NCBI GenBank assembly: GCA_043421945.1
Contig: JBHOGO010000015.1
Location: forward strand, 10,989 to 74,988
Source of the DNA: Thaumasiovibrio sp043421945
GTDB taxonomy: Bacteria; Pseudomonadota; Gammaproteobacteria; Enterobacterales; Vibrionaceae
Direction of reading: 5' to 3'
DNA: 64,000 nt
This document shows positions 56,412 to 64,000 of this stretch, piece after piece (the first letter of the stretch is position 1; each line of letters begins with the position of its first letter). Under the pieces are notes generated by a model. That model ran no database searches. It saw nothing but the letters and a program-made list of their open reading frames with translations, and was not told the origin of the DNA. A program made the translations under genes and the position numbers.

Positions 56412-57551
56412 ATGTCAGACAGCACAAAGATAGATTTTATATACCTTTCTGAGCAGGACATGATTAAAGCGGGTGTGACCGATATGTCCGGTTGTGTCGA
56501 TACCATGGAGGAGATGTTTGTTCTTCTTCAAAAAGGGGATTATCGCATGGCGGGTCCCAATAGTGACTCACACGGTGCGATGGTCACCTTTCCTGATGAA
56601 TCTCCATTCCCCAATATGCCCAAACCGACAGCAGACCGCCGCCTAATGGCAATGCCTGCTTATCTTGGCGGTGACTTTCAAACGTGTGGGGTGAAGTGGT
56701 ACGGCTCTAACATTGCCAACCGTGAAAAAGGCTTACCTCGCTCCATTCTCATGTTTATTCTCAATGATATTGAAACCAGTGCGCCACTTGCCTACATGTC
56801 AGCAAACCTACTTTCCGCCTACCGGACGGGCGCTATCCCAGGGGTTGGGGCTCGCTACCTTGCCCGTAAAGACGCTAAAGTGATCGGCTTACTCGGACCT
56901 GGTGTGATGGGTAAAACAACGGTAGCAGCCTTTATGGCAGCTTGTCCTGATGTCGATACGATCAAAATAAAAGGACGCGGTAAAGCGAGCTTAGATAGCT
57001 TTATCACTTGGCTGGCGGTGGAGTATCCACAAATCACGAACGTACAGATCGTCGATACCATTGAAGAGGTGGTGCGCGACGCTGATTTAGTGACCTACTG
57101 CAACTCGGGCGAAACCGGCGATCCACTGACTTACCCGGAAGTAAAACGAGAGTGGGTGAAACCCGGTGCCTTTCTGGCGATGCCTGCGAGCTGCCGATTG
57201 GACGCGGATATGGAAGCGCCAGACGTACGTAAGGTTCTGGATAACACCGGATTGTATGAGGCGTGGTTCGAAGAAGTACCGAAACCCGCTCACCATTATA
57301 TTCCACTTGTCGGTATGCGTTTTATGGATGCCATCGAAGAAGGCACATTAACCAGCGATGAGCTTGACGATCTCGGCGATATTGTCGCGGGTGTGACGCC
57401 GGGGCGGAAAAATGATGACGAAATTGTCATGTTATCCGTTGGGGGGATGCCGGTGGAAGATGTGGCGTGGGCAACCAAGATTTATCGTAATGCGCTTGAA
57501 AAAGGGATCGGGGTTTCTCTCAATCTCTGGGATGAGCCGGCTCTGAAGTAA
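56412..57551 (+). CDS. Ornithine cyclodeaminase/mu-crystallin family protein
   Basis: 379 aa from the ATG at 56412 (AGGTGATG upstream; an in-frame ATG at 56367 lacks an RBS). Residues: RTGAIPGVGARYLAR and GLLGPGVMGKTTVAAF (NAD-binding), KWYGSN, and LVTYCNSG. The family includes ornithine cyclodeaminases and amino-acid/imine dehydrogenases. Relatives next to Hcn-like oxidoreductases are annotated as tyramine oxidase subunit B, from memory. It may handle the imine or cyclic product of the oxidase encoded downstream. Confidence 0.88.
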   Translation: MSDSTKIDFIYLSEQDMIKAGVTDMSGCVDTMEEMFVLLQKGDYRMAGPNSDSHGAMVTFPDESPFPNMPKPTADRRLMAMPAYLGGDFQTCGVKWYGSNIANREKGLPRSILMFILNDIETSAPLAYMSANLLSAYRTGAIPGVGARYLARKDAKVIGLLGPGVMGKTTVAAFMAACPDVDTIKIKGRGKASLDSFITWLAVEYPQITNVQIVDTIEEVVRDADLVTYCNSGETGDPLTYPEVKREWVKPGAFLAMPASCRLDADMEAPDVRKVLDNTGLYEAWFEEVPKPAHHYIPLVGMRFMDAIEEGTLTSDELDDLGDIVAGVTPGRKNDDEIVMLSVGGMPVEDVAWATKIYRNALEKGIGVSLNLWDEPALK

Positions 57552-57578
57552 TCTCGCTCTACAGTAAGGAGAGGCAAT

Positions 57579-57983
57579 ATGCAGCGCATCAATTATTCAT
57601 CAGGATCACCACTTGAAGCGTTCGCGGGTTATTCGCGCATGGTGAAGGTCGGCAATCAAATCCATATCGGTGGTACTACCGCTGTTCAGCCAGATGGTTC
57701 GGTTTTCGGCACTAGCGCTTATGAGCAGGCGCAATATATTTTAGGCAAATTCATTGCTCTGCTGGAGAGAGCGGGGGCGGAAGCTAAAGATGTCTATAAG
57801 GTGAAGGCCTATGTCACCGACATGGATCAAGCGCAAGAGGTCGGTTCGGCATACAGTGAATTTTTCAAAGAGGTCCGTCCGCTGTTCACCATGGTGGAAA
57901 CACCAAAACTCAACCGTCCTAGCCAGCTGGTGGAAATTGAGCTCGAAGCGATGCTTAACTGCGAAGTTTGTGCTGAAGAATGA
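57579..57983 (+). CDS. RidA-family protein
   Basis: 134 aa of the YjgF/YER057c/UK114 fold: VGNQIHIGGTTAVQPDG, GAEAKDVYKVKAYVTDMDQAQEV, PLFTMVETPKLNRPSQLVEIEL. RidA enzymes hydrolyse reactive imines. The usual catalytic Arg motif before the last strand (PARS) is not seen, so this is a Rid subfamily member of uncertain activity. A ribosome site AAGGAGAGG precedes the ATG, and it lies 27 bp after the OCD-like gene. Confidence 0.92.
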   Translation: MQRINYSSGSPLEAFAGYSRMVKVGNQIHIGGTTAVQPDGSVFGTSAYEQAQYILGKFIALLERAGAEAKDVYKVKAYVTDMDQAQEVGSAYSEFFKEVRPLFTMVETPKLNRPSQLVEIELEAMLNCEVCAEE

Positions 57984-58028
57984 ATTATGTCGCTGCGGAT
58001 CCTCTTCTCGCGCAGCAAGGAGTGAATG

Positions 58029-58334
58029 ATGTTGAAAAGATTGCACGGAAGCGGGCCAGCATCGGAGCTGGTCACTATCACCGTTGAAGGTGAGCCGTTG
58101 CAGGTTCCTGTGGGTGAGACGGTGTTAGCCTCAGTGATGGCTGCTGGAATGGGTCACAATCGTACCTCGCCGATCAGCGGCGCTCAACGCGCTGGTTACT
58201 GCCAGATGGGGGTTTGCTTCGAGTGTCTGATGGAAATTGACGGTATCCCTAACCAGCAAGCCTGCAACACCCAAGTTTGCGACGGTATGGTAATTAATCG
58301 CCAGAGCGGTAAGAGGGGATTGGTCAATGGATAA
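58029..58334 (+). CDS. [2Fe-2S] ferredoxin-type subunit (HcnA/SoxD-like)
   Basis: About 101 aa, ATG at 58029 with AAGGAG 6 bp upstream (another ATG 3 bp before). The cysteines YCQMGVCFECLMEIDG and QQACNTQVC match the Fer2_4 cluster of HcnA-type subunits. It would pass electrons from the flavoprotein. It overlaps the next gene by 8 bp. Confidence 0.9.
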   Translation: MLKRLHGSGPASELVTITVEGEPLQVPVGETVLASVMAAGMGHNRTSPISGAQRAGYCQMGVCFECLMEIDGIPNQQACNTQVCDGMVINRQSGKRGLVNG

Positions 58335-59721
58335 GATTTACGATCTGATCATTATCGGTGCTGGGCCTGGGGGGATTGCTGCCGCGGTGACAGCGGATAG
58401 CTTAGGGCTGAAAACGTTAGTCGTTGATGAACAGCCCGAGCCAGGCGGTCAGATTTATCGCTCGATGGAGCGTAGCCGCCCTGAGAATGCGCATGTACTT
58501 GGTAAGGACTATTTTGCGGGGAAATCCCTGATTGAGTCCTTTCGTGCCTCCAGTGTGACCTATATGCCGAATACCACGGTGCTGAATATCGCCAATGACT
58601 TCGATGTTGATTTGTTGTCTGCGGGGAGAACGCAAAGGGTACATGGGCGTAGAATGCTGCTCAGTATTGGTGCCGTAGAGCGGCCAGTGCCGATGAAAAA
58701 CTGGACGCTGCCTGGCGTGATGGGTGCGGCGGCTGCCGACATACTATTTAAATCAGCAGATATGGTTCCGGATGAGCCGGTGGTTTTAGCCGGCAGCGGA
58801 CCGTTGCTCTTGCTCGCGGCCTGCCACCTCGTCGACAACGGCGTTCAGATTGCCGCGATGGTCGAGACGGCAAGTCTAAAAGATTACTTCAAAGCCACCC
58901 CTTTTCTACCCAAAGCACTTCTTCGTAGTGACTATCTCTTTAAAGGGTTACTGATGCGCTGGAAAGTGAAACGTGCTGGTGTGCCGCTCTATATCGGCTG
59001 TCGCGATCTCGAAGTCATCGGTCAGGAGCGAGCCGAAGGATTACGCTTTCATGTTCGCGGTCAGTCGATAGACATTGCGGCAAAGACCGTTTTGCTCCAT
59101 GAGGGGGTCGTCCCCAATTTACGCCTTAGCCAATCGCTAAATTGTGAGCATGAATGGTACGAGCCACAGCGTTACTGGCGACCAATATTAGACTTTTGGG
59201 GACAGAGTAGTGTGGCGGGTATTTCAATTGCAGGTGATGCCTCCGGTATTGGAGGAGGACCAATGGCAGCAGTCAAAGGTCATCTTGCGGGGATTGATAG
59301 TGCTTTTAAACTCAACAAGATCGATGACATTGAGCGTGAACGTTTGGCGGAAGAACACCAGAAAACCCGTCATAAAGAGACATGGATCCGTCCTTTTCTT
59401 GACCATGTCTTTCCACCAAATCGCCAAACCTTAAGTCCAATAGATGACGGCACCTTAATTTGCCGCTGTGAAGAGATCACGGCAGGCCAGATCCGTGAAG
59501 CGATCTCGCAAGGCGCCTGTCATCCAGCTCAGATTAAAGGTAAAACACGTGCAGGAATGGGGCCTTGTCAGGGGCGGATGTGTGCGGCGTCGATCTCAGA
59601 AATGATTGCCGACAGCTGTTCGCTCGACATGTCGGATGTTGATCCGCTTCGCGTTCGTTCACCATTGAAACCGTTGAGTATTGAGCAGTACGCCAATATG
59701 ACGTTTGACGAGGCTCAGTAA
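58327..59721 (+). CDS. FAD/NAD(P)-dependent oxidoreductase (HcnB-like)
   Basis: 464 aa. N-terminal FAD motif IIGAGPGGIAAAVTADSLGL with PGGQIY; second dinucleotide motif VLAGSGPLLLLAACHL near residue 158; C-terminal bacterioferritin-associated [2Fe-2S] domain CRCEEITAGQIREA and GPCQGRMC near residues 380-425. In hydrogen cyanide synthase and opine/amine oxidases this subunit is the electron-transferring partner. Overlaps its ferredoxin subunit. Confidence 0.93.
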   Translation: MDKIYDLIIIGAGPGGIAAAVTADSLGLKTLVVDEQPEPGGQIYRSMERSRPENAHVLGKDYFAGKSLIESFRASSVTYMPNTTVLNIANDFDVDLLSAGRTQRVHGRRMLLSIGAVERPVPMKNWTLPGVMGAAAADILFKSADMVPDEPVVLAGSGPLLLLAACHLVDNGVQIAAMVETASLKDYFKATPFLPKALLRSDYLFKGLLMRWKVKRAGVPLYIGCRDLEVIGQERAEGLRFHVRGQSIDIAAKTVLLHEGVVPNLRLSQSLNCEHEWYEPQRYWRPILDFWGQSSVAGISIAGDASGIGGGPMAAVKGHLAGIDSAFKLNKIDDIERERLAEEHQKTRHKETWIRPFLDHVFPPNRQTLSPIDDGTLICRCEEITAGQIREAISQGACHPAQIKGKTRAGMGPCQGRMCAASISEMIADSCSLDMSDVDPLRVRSPLKPLSIEQYANMTFDEAQ

Positions 59722-59812
59722 CGATGCCCTTCAGCGCCATCATCGAAATAGCAGCTTGAACGACGCGAGAGCTTGATTCTGAGCTCGTGCATTACGGCAA
59801 AAGAGAGACAAA

Positions 59813-60943
59813 ATGAAGACGAATGCAGATGTCATCATCATCGGGGGCGGGATTATCGGTTGTGCGACCGCCTACTACTTGGCAAAGAAAGGAAGGTCAG
59901 TCATCGTGCTTGAAAAGAGCAAGGTGTTTGGTTATGGCGGCTCAGGCCGAAACGGTGGGGGCGTTCGACAGTCAGGGCGAGACAAACGTGAATTGCCGTT
60001 AGCAATGTACGGGGTAAAAAACCTCTGGCCACACCTCTCAGAGGAGCTCGGGGTGGATGTGGAATACTATCAGCATGGAAATTTACGTCTTGGTAAAACC
60101 GATGAACATATCGATATCCTTAAGGGGTTGACGGCGACAGCGGTAAGCCAAGGGCTCGACGTGAAGATGATCAGTGGTGAAGAGGTCAGAGAGATCTGCC
60201 CACACTTGTCAGATGAAGTGATCGGGGCGAGCTGGTGTCCTAGTGATGGGCATGCGAATCCATTACAAACAACGCTCGCCTTCCATAATCGAGCTCGTCA
60301 GCTCGGGGTTCAATTTTTGACAGAGCAGCATGTACTGTCGCTAGAAATGGTAGCAGGTAAGGCGCAGAAGGTCGTGACCACAACCGGGGAGTTCGAAGCC
60401 GACAGAATTGTTTTGGCTGCAGGGCTTGAAAGTCGGCGGATTGCTCAAAGTGTTGGTCTTGATATCCCCATGAAGCCAATTGCTCTGGATACGCTAATCA
60501 CTGACGCGCAGCCGCCAATGTTTTATCAGATGCTGGGCACAGCTATGGCTGATTTTTATGGCCATCAGACGACCCACGGCTCCTTTGTTTTTGGTGGCGG
60601 CTCTCCCCTAGACTCAGATCGTATCCATTCCTGTGCTGACCAAACGCCTATCGAAGCCACAGCCGCAACCTGCGAGGGGATCTTGAGTTATCTACCGGCA
60701 CTGAAACACGCAAAGGTGGTGCGCAGCTGGGTCGGTATAATTGATTGGTGTGAGGATAAAGTCCCTGTTCTTAGCAAGGTGAACGAGGTACCGGGGTTAA
60801 TACTGGGGTGTGGGCTTTCCGGACACGGTTTTGGCATTGCGCCTTCTGTGGGCACGGTACTGGCTGAGCTGACCTGCGATGAAATACCTTCTATGGATAT
60901 CAGTGAGCTTGGCTACGAACGTTTTTCGGCTTGCCCCGTATAA
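59813..60943 (+). CDS. DAO/HcnC-like FAD oxidoreductase
   Basis: 376 aa DadA/HcnC-type amine or amino-acid oxidase subunit: VIIIGGGIIGCATAYYLAKKG, GSGRNGGGVRQSG near the flavin and C-terminal GCGLSGHGFGIAPSVG. It should be the catalytic part that deaminates the substrate to an imine. With the [2Fe-2S] and NAD(P)-type subunits it forms an alpha-beta-gamma type oxidase. The substrate cannot be deduced; tyramine, opines and other amines are possible. Confidence 0.93.
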   Translation: MKTNADVIIIGGGIIGCATAYYLAKKGRSVIVLEKSKVFGYGGSGRNGGGVRQSGRDKRELPLAMYGVKNLWPHLSEELGVDVEYYQHGNLRLGKTDEHIDILKGLTATAVSQGLDVKMISGEEVREICPHLSDEVIGASWCPSDGHANPLQTTLAFHNRARQLGVQFLTEQHVLSLEMVAGKAQKVVTTTGEFEADRIVLAAGLESRRIAQSVGLDIPMKPIALDTLITDAQPPMFYQMLGTAMADFYGHQTTHGSFVFGGGSPLDSDRIHSCADQTPIEATAATCEGILSYLPALKHAKVVRSWVGIIDWCEDKVPVLSKVNEVPGLILGCGLSGHGFGIAPSVGTVLAELTCDEIPSMDISELGYERFSACPV

Positions 60944-60987
60944 CGATTCACTCAAAGCAACTCATTCAACGCTATTGATTTTAAGCG

Positions 60988-61032
60988 ATGTCGCAAAAAT
61001 CCAATACAGGATCATTGGCACTCGATAGTATC
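60988..61032 (+). promoter_or_regulatory. Shared regulatory motif, copy 2 (before the permease)
   Basis: TGTCGCAAAAAT, C, CAATAC, 17-bp spacer, ATAGTATC. Differs from copy 1 by one base in the first 20 and by 1 bp in spacing. Lies about 230 bp before the permease gene. Confidence 0.8.
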
Positions 61033-61162
61033 AAAAACAATGTGACATTCAGCAAGCTCGATCGACTGACCGAGTTAACGGTAAAAGCCTGTTTATTTCA
61101 ATACGATTTGGGATCAGGTTTGTGCTCAGGACTTTGCTTCTGACCCGCTTATGAGGGTATTG

Positions 61163-61196
61163 CCGACAAAGTCATGCCGTGCCATGACTTTGTCGG
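61163..61196. terminator. Perfect 14-bp-arm hairpin
   Basis: CCGACAAAGTCATG / CATGACTTTGTCGG with a 6-nt loop CCGTGC. Only weak T content behind it. It is either the terminator of the oxidase operon or an attenuator-like leader structure of the permease. Confidence 0.75.
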
Positions 61197-61259
61197 TTTA
61201 GCCGCTTGTAACGCGAGCGCTTAAGTTAAGTATTCAAATAATGTAAAGGAGATACAACA

Positions 61260-62711
61260 ATGGGTACTAATTTCAAAAAGACCCTTGGTTTTTGGTCTTG
61301 TTTCGCCGTTGCTGTGGGGTGTGTCGTGGCGTCGAGTACACTCGTTTCACTGGGGCAAGGGATGGGTATTGCTGGTGGCGGTTTTGTTCTCGCCATGATT
61401 GCAGCTTGGTTCTTGCAACACTTTTCAGCGCAAAGTTATGCAGAGCTTGCTTGTATGATGCCCGCTTCTGGCGGCATTCGTACTTACACTCGTGTCGCGA
61501 TGGGGGCGCTACCTGCGGTTGTTGCCACGTTGCTAGGCTACTTAGTCCCTAATCTTTTAGCCGTTCCCGCTGAACTCACTGTTGCAGGGTCGGTACTGAC
61601 CGAAACCTTTTTCCCTAGCTTATCGCCTATCTTCTTTGGTGGGATAATCTTGGTTTTCCTCATGGTGATGAACATCATCGGTGTCGATATTTTTGCGCGT
61701 CTGCAAATTGTATTCACTCTAACGATGATCATTTCTATTGCGTTATTGGGGATTATCGGGCTAACAGGGATTGGAGCATTACCAGCCCCTGACATCGCCG
61801 AGATACCGTTTAATGCTATGGGCAGTGGTGTTTTTAGCTTAACGGCATTGGCTATTTGGTTATACATTGGCATAGAGTTTGTCACCCCCTTAGCGCAAGA
61901 GACGAAAAAGGCAGAAAAAAATATTCCGCGAGCGATGGTGGCTGGACTTGTCGTCATTTTTGGCGTCAATTTGGTGTATGGCTTTGCATTATTAAAGTAC
62001 GTACCAGCGGAACAACTTGCCTCTTCGAATCACCCTCACGTTGATATGGCACTCGCGATGCTGGGTAAACCGGGCATGATTTGGATCTCTATCGTGTCAA
62101 TTTTTGCCAGTGCCAGCACCATTAATACTGTTATTGGTGTGGTGCCACGCATGCTCTATGGCATGGCATTGAGCCATGAATTACCAAAAGTCTTTCGTAA
62201 AATTCACCCAAGGTTTCGTACGCCTTGGGTTGGCATTTTGTTTATGTCAGGTGGTATTGCCGCTTTTTTCTTCGGTGGCATCGTGAACTCGCCAGACCTT
62301 ATTGTGTACATATTGTCTGCATGTTGTGCGTGGCTGTTCTGTTACATCATTGCACACATCAATGTTGTTATTTTAAGGCTTCGTTACCCCAAAGCACGCC
62401 GTCCATATAAGGCTCGCTTTTACCCTATCCCACAAATCATAGGCTCGCTGGGAATTGGCTATACCATTTTAAATATTGCTCCCGTACCGGAGATGGCAAG
62501 TGCAATCTACAAGCTTGTTGGTGTCATGGTTGTATTGGCTGTGCTCTATGCCGTAGTTTGGTTGAAATTTGTTGTTAAGCAGCCGTTGTTTAAGCCATTA
62601 GGCATGAAAGAAGCTCAGGCTGAGTGGACAAAAGTGAGCAGTGATTTAGCACCAACAGGTATCCAAGCCACTTTTGGTATTGAACCAGAATTACGTACTG
62701 ATGTTGCGTAG
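61260..62711 (+). CDS. APC-superfamily amino acid/amine permease
   Basis: 483 aa, about 12 membrane helices. The N-terminal helices (AVAVGCVVASSTLVSLGQ, ACMMPASGGIRTYTRV) contain the glycine-rich APC pattern. It likely imports the amine or amino acid consumed by the oxidase. AAAGGAG precedes the ATG at 61260. A PII-type protein follows 33 bp after it. Confidence 0.93.
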   Translation: MGTNFKKTLGFWSCFAVAVGCVVASSTLVSLGQGMGIAGGGFVLAMIAAWFLQHFSAQSYAELACMMPASGGIRTYTRVAMGALPAVVATLLGYLVPNLLAVPAELTVAGSVLTETFFPSLSPIFFGGIILVFLMVMNIIGVDIFARLQIVFTLTMIISIALLGIIGLTGIGALPAPDIAEIPFNAMGSGVFSLTALAIWLYIGIEFVTPLAQETKKAEKNIPRAMVAGLVVIFGVNLVYGFALLKYVPAEQLASSNHPHVDMALAMLGKPGMIWISIVSIFASASTINTVIGVVPRMLYGMALSHELPKVFRKIHPRFRTPWVGILFMSGGIAAFFFGGIVNSPDLIVYILSACCAWLFCYIIAHINVVILRLRYPKARRPYKARFYPIPQIIGSLGIGYTILNIAPVPEMASAIYKLVGVMVVLAVLYAVVWLKFVVKQPLFKPLGMKEAQAEWTKVSSDLAPTGIQATFGIEPELRTDVA

Positions 62712-62744
62712 TCACGGGTATAAATTTTTAGAGAGGATGACATT

Positions 62745-63071
62745 ATGTTTTTAGTTCAAGCCATTATCCGCCCAGAAAAAACGGCAGAGGTGACCGATGC
62801 ACTCGCTAAGGCTGATATTCAAGCACTGACTAAGGTACCCGTGATTGGGCGCGGTAAGCAGAGCGGTCTTAAAGTGGGCGATATTAGTTACAAAGATCTT
62901 CCAAAAGAGATGATCCTAACGGTTGTTGACGATTACATGAAAGATGACGCCGTGCAGACCATTATTCGGGCGGCCCGTACCGGTGAGGGAAATCGAGGCG
63001 ATGGTCGTGTATTTGTCATTCCAGTGGCGGAGTCTTATAACATCCGTACTGGCGAGAAAGACGACGAGTAG
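62745..63071 (+). CDS. PII-family regulator (NifI-like)
   Basis: 108 aa. Start IIRPEKTAEVTDALAKADI; the T-loop GRGKQSGLKVGDISYKDLPK is the NifI-like type, not GlnB/GlnK (no GAEYxVDF block with the uridylylated Tyr). The C-terminal signature RTGEGNRGDGRVFVIPVAES is kept. PII proteins sense 2-oxoglutarate and ATP/ADP. Its place between a permease and an unrecognised gene suggests a role in regulating transport. AGAGAGG upstream serves as RBS. Confidence 0.93.
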   Translation: MFLVQAIIRPEKTAEVTDALAKADIQALTKVPVIGRGKQSGLKVGDISYKDLPKEMILTVVDDYMKDDAVQTIIRAARTGEGNRGDGRVFVIPVAESYNIRTGEKDDE

Positions 63072-63097
63072 TTAATTGGAACAAGAGGTAGCGTCTT

Positions 63098-63646
63098 ATG
63101 AGTGCAAAACCCAATGCCTTTAAAATGGCTCAATCAGCGCTTTACCATCATTCACTCGCATTCTCCCCTTACTGGGGGGAGGCTGATCAGTCAGATGAAG
63201 GTACTGTTATCTTTAACCGTTTACCCGATGGGCTAAAAACCTTGCAGATTAAACCGGATTTTAGGAAGCGTTGGATGGGCGGTACGTGCGCGATGAACAT
63301 TATATTTTCCCGCCCCATGGCAGAATCGTGCAAAGGTAAAATCGTGTTTAAAGGTGCACGAGGGGGGGCTTTTACTGGCAATGTGAATGGAGAATTTGGC
63401 ACTCGACTATTATCGGCATTAGAAGCCGATGATGAGCTAAAAAAGACGCTACTTTCCATTGATCTTGATAGTTTATTTATTGATATCAAAGACGATGTGG
63501 CTGAATGTACCTTAACCCCATACGGGGGCGGAATGGCCTATATGGTAATACCGCCGATCCGAACTCCAATTCCGCTTCCCCAGGAGCAAACCTTGCCATT
63601 GGCTGAGGTTCTTGAGGCCATTAGTGCCCATATAGGCCAATGTTAG
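63098..63646 (+). CDS. Unrecognised 182-aa protein, last gene of the permease-PII unit
   Basis: Not clearly recognised; it may belong to the DUF3156 family, by memory only. No signal peptide. A basic patch (LKTLQIKPDFRKRWMGG) is followed by a glycine-rich stretch (GARGGAFTGNVNGEFGT). ACAAGAGG precedes the ATG, 27 bp after the PII gene, so it is in the same operon. Confidence 0.75.
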   Translation: MSAKPNAFKMAQSALYHHSLAFSPYWGEADQSDEGTVIFNRLPDGLKTLQIKPDFRKRWMGGTCAMNIIFSRPMAESCKGKIVFKGARGGAFTGNVNGEFGTRLLSALEADDELKKTLLSIDLDSLFIDIKDDVAECTLTPYGGGMAYMVIPPIRTPIPLPQEQTLPLAEVLEAISAHIGQC

Positions 63647-64000
63647 CTCTCACCCTTGTATTGATATGGAACGGTTATGTCGACATTAAAATTAAAGGGC
63701 AAGATGGGCGAAAAACAGAAATAGATAATTAATAAGTACTCACTGTCAGGCATGGCATATTTAAGATTAGACGCTGTGCCAGTCAGTGTTTATATAAGTG
63801 AAAATGCTCATAAATAATGTCTTTAGGCAGTGTTTTTACGTTCATAATAAGAGTAAATGAGTTTACCGATTATTTTTCGCAGATTAACATTAATCCGTCA
63901 TTCCGCACCCAATTTGGGAATTAAAATAGTGTGATCCAGTGATCATTTACGGATGATAGTGACACAGACCTCTTGACCGCGATCCCCAGTTTTGATCTAT
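63647..64000. other. Right edge of the window, no gene seen
   Basis: Contains short repeats of GATC-rich sequence (GTGATCCAGTGATCA at 63930-63945) and a CCCAATTTGGG palindrome, but no coding frame or terminator that I can support. Could be the start of an IS element that continues beyond the window. Confidence 0.4.

Larger units (their letters stand above)
60944..61259. other. Gap with the second regulatory motif and a strong hairpin before the permease gene
   Basis: Contains copy 2 of the motif (60988-61032) and a 14-bp-arm hairpin (61163-61196). The hairpin lies downstream of the motif, thus probably in the permease leader. No ORF is seen. Confidence 0.55.

Noticed and set aside
63647..64000. 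Possible IS end or replication origin at the right edge
   Set aside because: GATC-rich repeats and a palindrome are present, but no transposase frame, DnaA boxes or inverted ends can be shown within the window.

Overview
The window reads as a chromosomal segment of a marine gammaproteobacterium, most likely Vibrionaceae (Vibrio, Photobacterium or a relative). The left part carries the epmC / aroC / smrB-prmB / yfcL housekeeping neighbourhood also found in E. coli. A cell-surface pair (a lipoprotein and a YjbH-family outer-membrane protein) lies between epmC and aroC. Housekeeping genes have moderate GC, while the polysaccharide locus is much more AT-rich. No rRNA, tRNA or CRISPR array was seen.

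Layout: (1) 1-8053, housekeeping genes: epmC (cut by the window edge), lipoprotein + YjbH, aroC, a 44-aa protein, a small lipoprotein, smrB, prmB and yfcL, which ends in an 8-bp tandem repeat. (2) 8054-27512, a Wzx/Wzy-type capsule or O-antigen locus. It has a JUMPStart/ops element, wza and wzc (no wzb), two strong terminators, and then rmlB-rmlA-wecD-wecE-wecF for dTDP-Fuc4NAc. These are followed by wzx, an unrecognised 455-aa protein, wzy, three glycosyltransferases, an acetyltransferase and finally galU. (3) 27537-about 39400, a mobile island. It holds a tyrosine integrase, a three-gene cassette that looks like a Gamma-Mobile-Trio (GmtY-GmtZ-GmtX), an antitoxin/Doc module, an AAA ATPase, a broken second copy of the Doc module, a YefM/RelE-type module and transposase relics. 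(4) 39661-54903, an accessory surface region. It encodes several lipoproteins, among them a 1203-aa HExxH metallopeptidase and a 1102-aa Big-2 repeat protein, and two small beta-barrels. It is broken up by an intact IS5-family element with a 9-bp target duplication, a broken ISAs1-family element, an IS5 end fragment and a relic of another tyrosine recombinase. (5) 55343-63646, an amine/amino-acid oxidation region: an AraC-type regulator, an ornithine-cyclodeaminase-like protein, RidA, HcnA/B/C-like flavoprotein oxidoreductase subunits, an APC permease, a NifI-like PII protein and a small unrecognised protein.

How the genes fit together: the capsule locus would make a repeat unit containing Fuc4NAc, flip it (Wzx), polymerise it (Wzy) and export it (Wzc/Wza), under probable RfaH control through ops. 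In the oxidation region the same motif (TGTCGCAAAAAT, N, CAATAC, then ATAGTATC 16 or 17 bp further on) occurs before both the OCD-like operon and the permease transcript. This suggests that the divergent AraC protein controls both. The most system-like unexplained units are the recombinase trio with its ATPase/toxin cargo, and the pairing of permease, PII and small protein with an amine oxidase operon.
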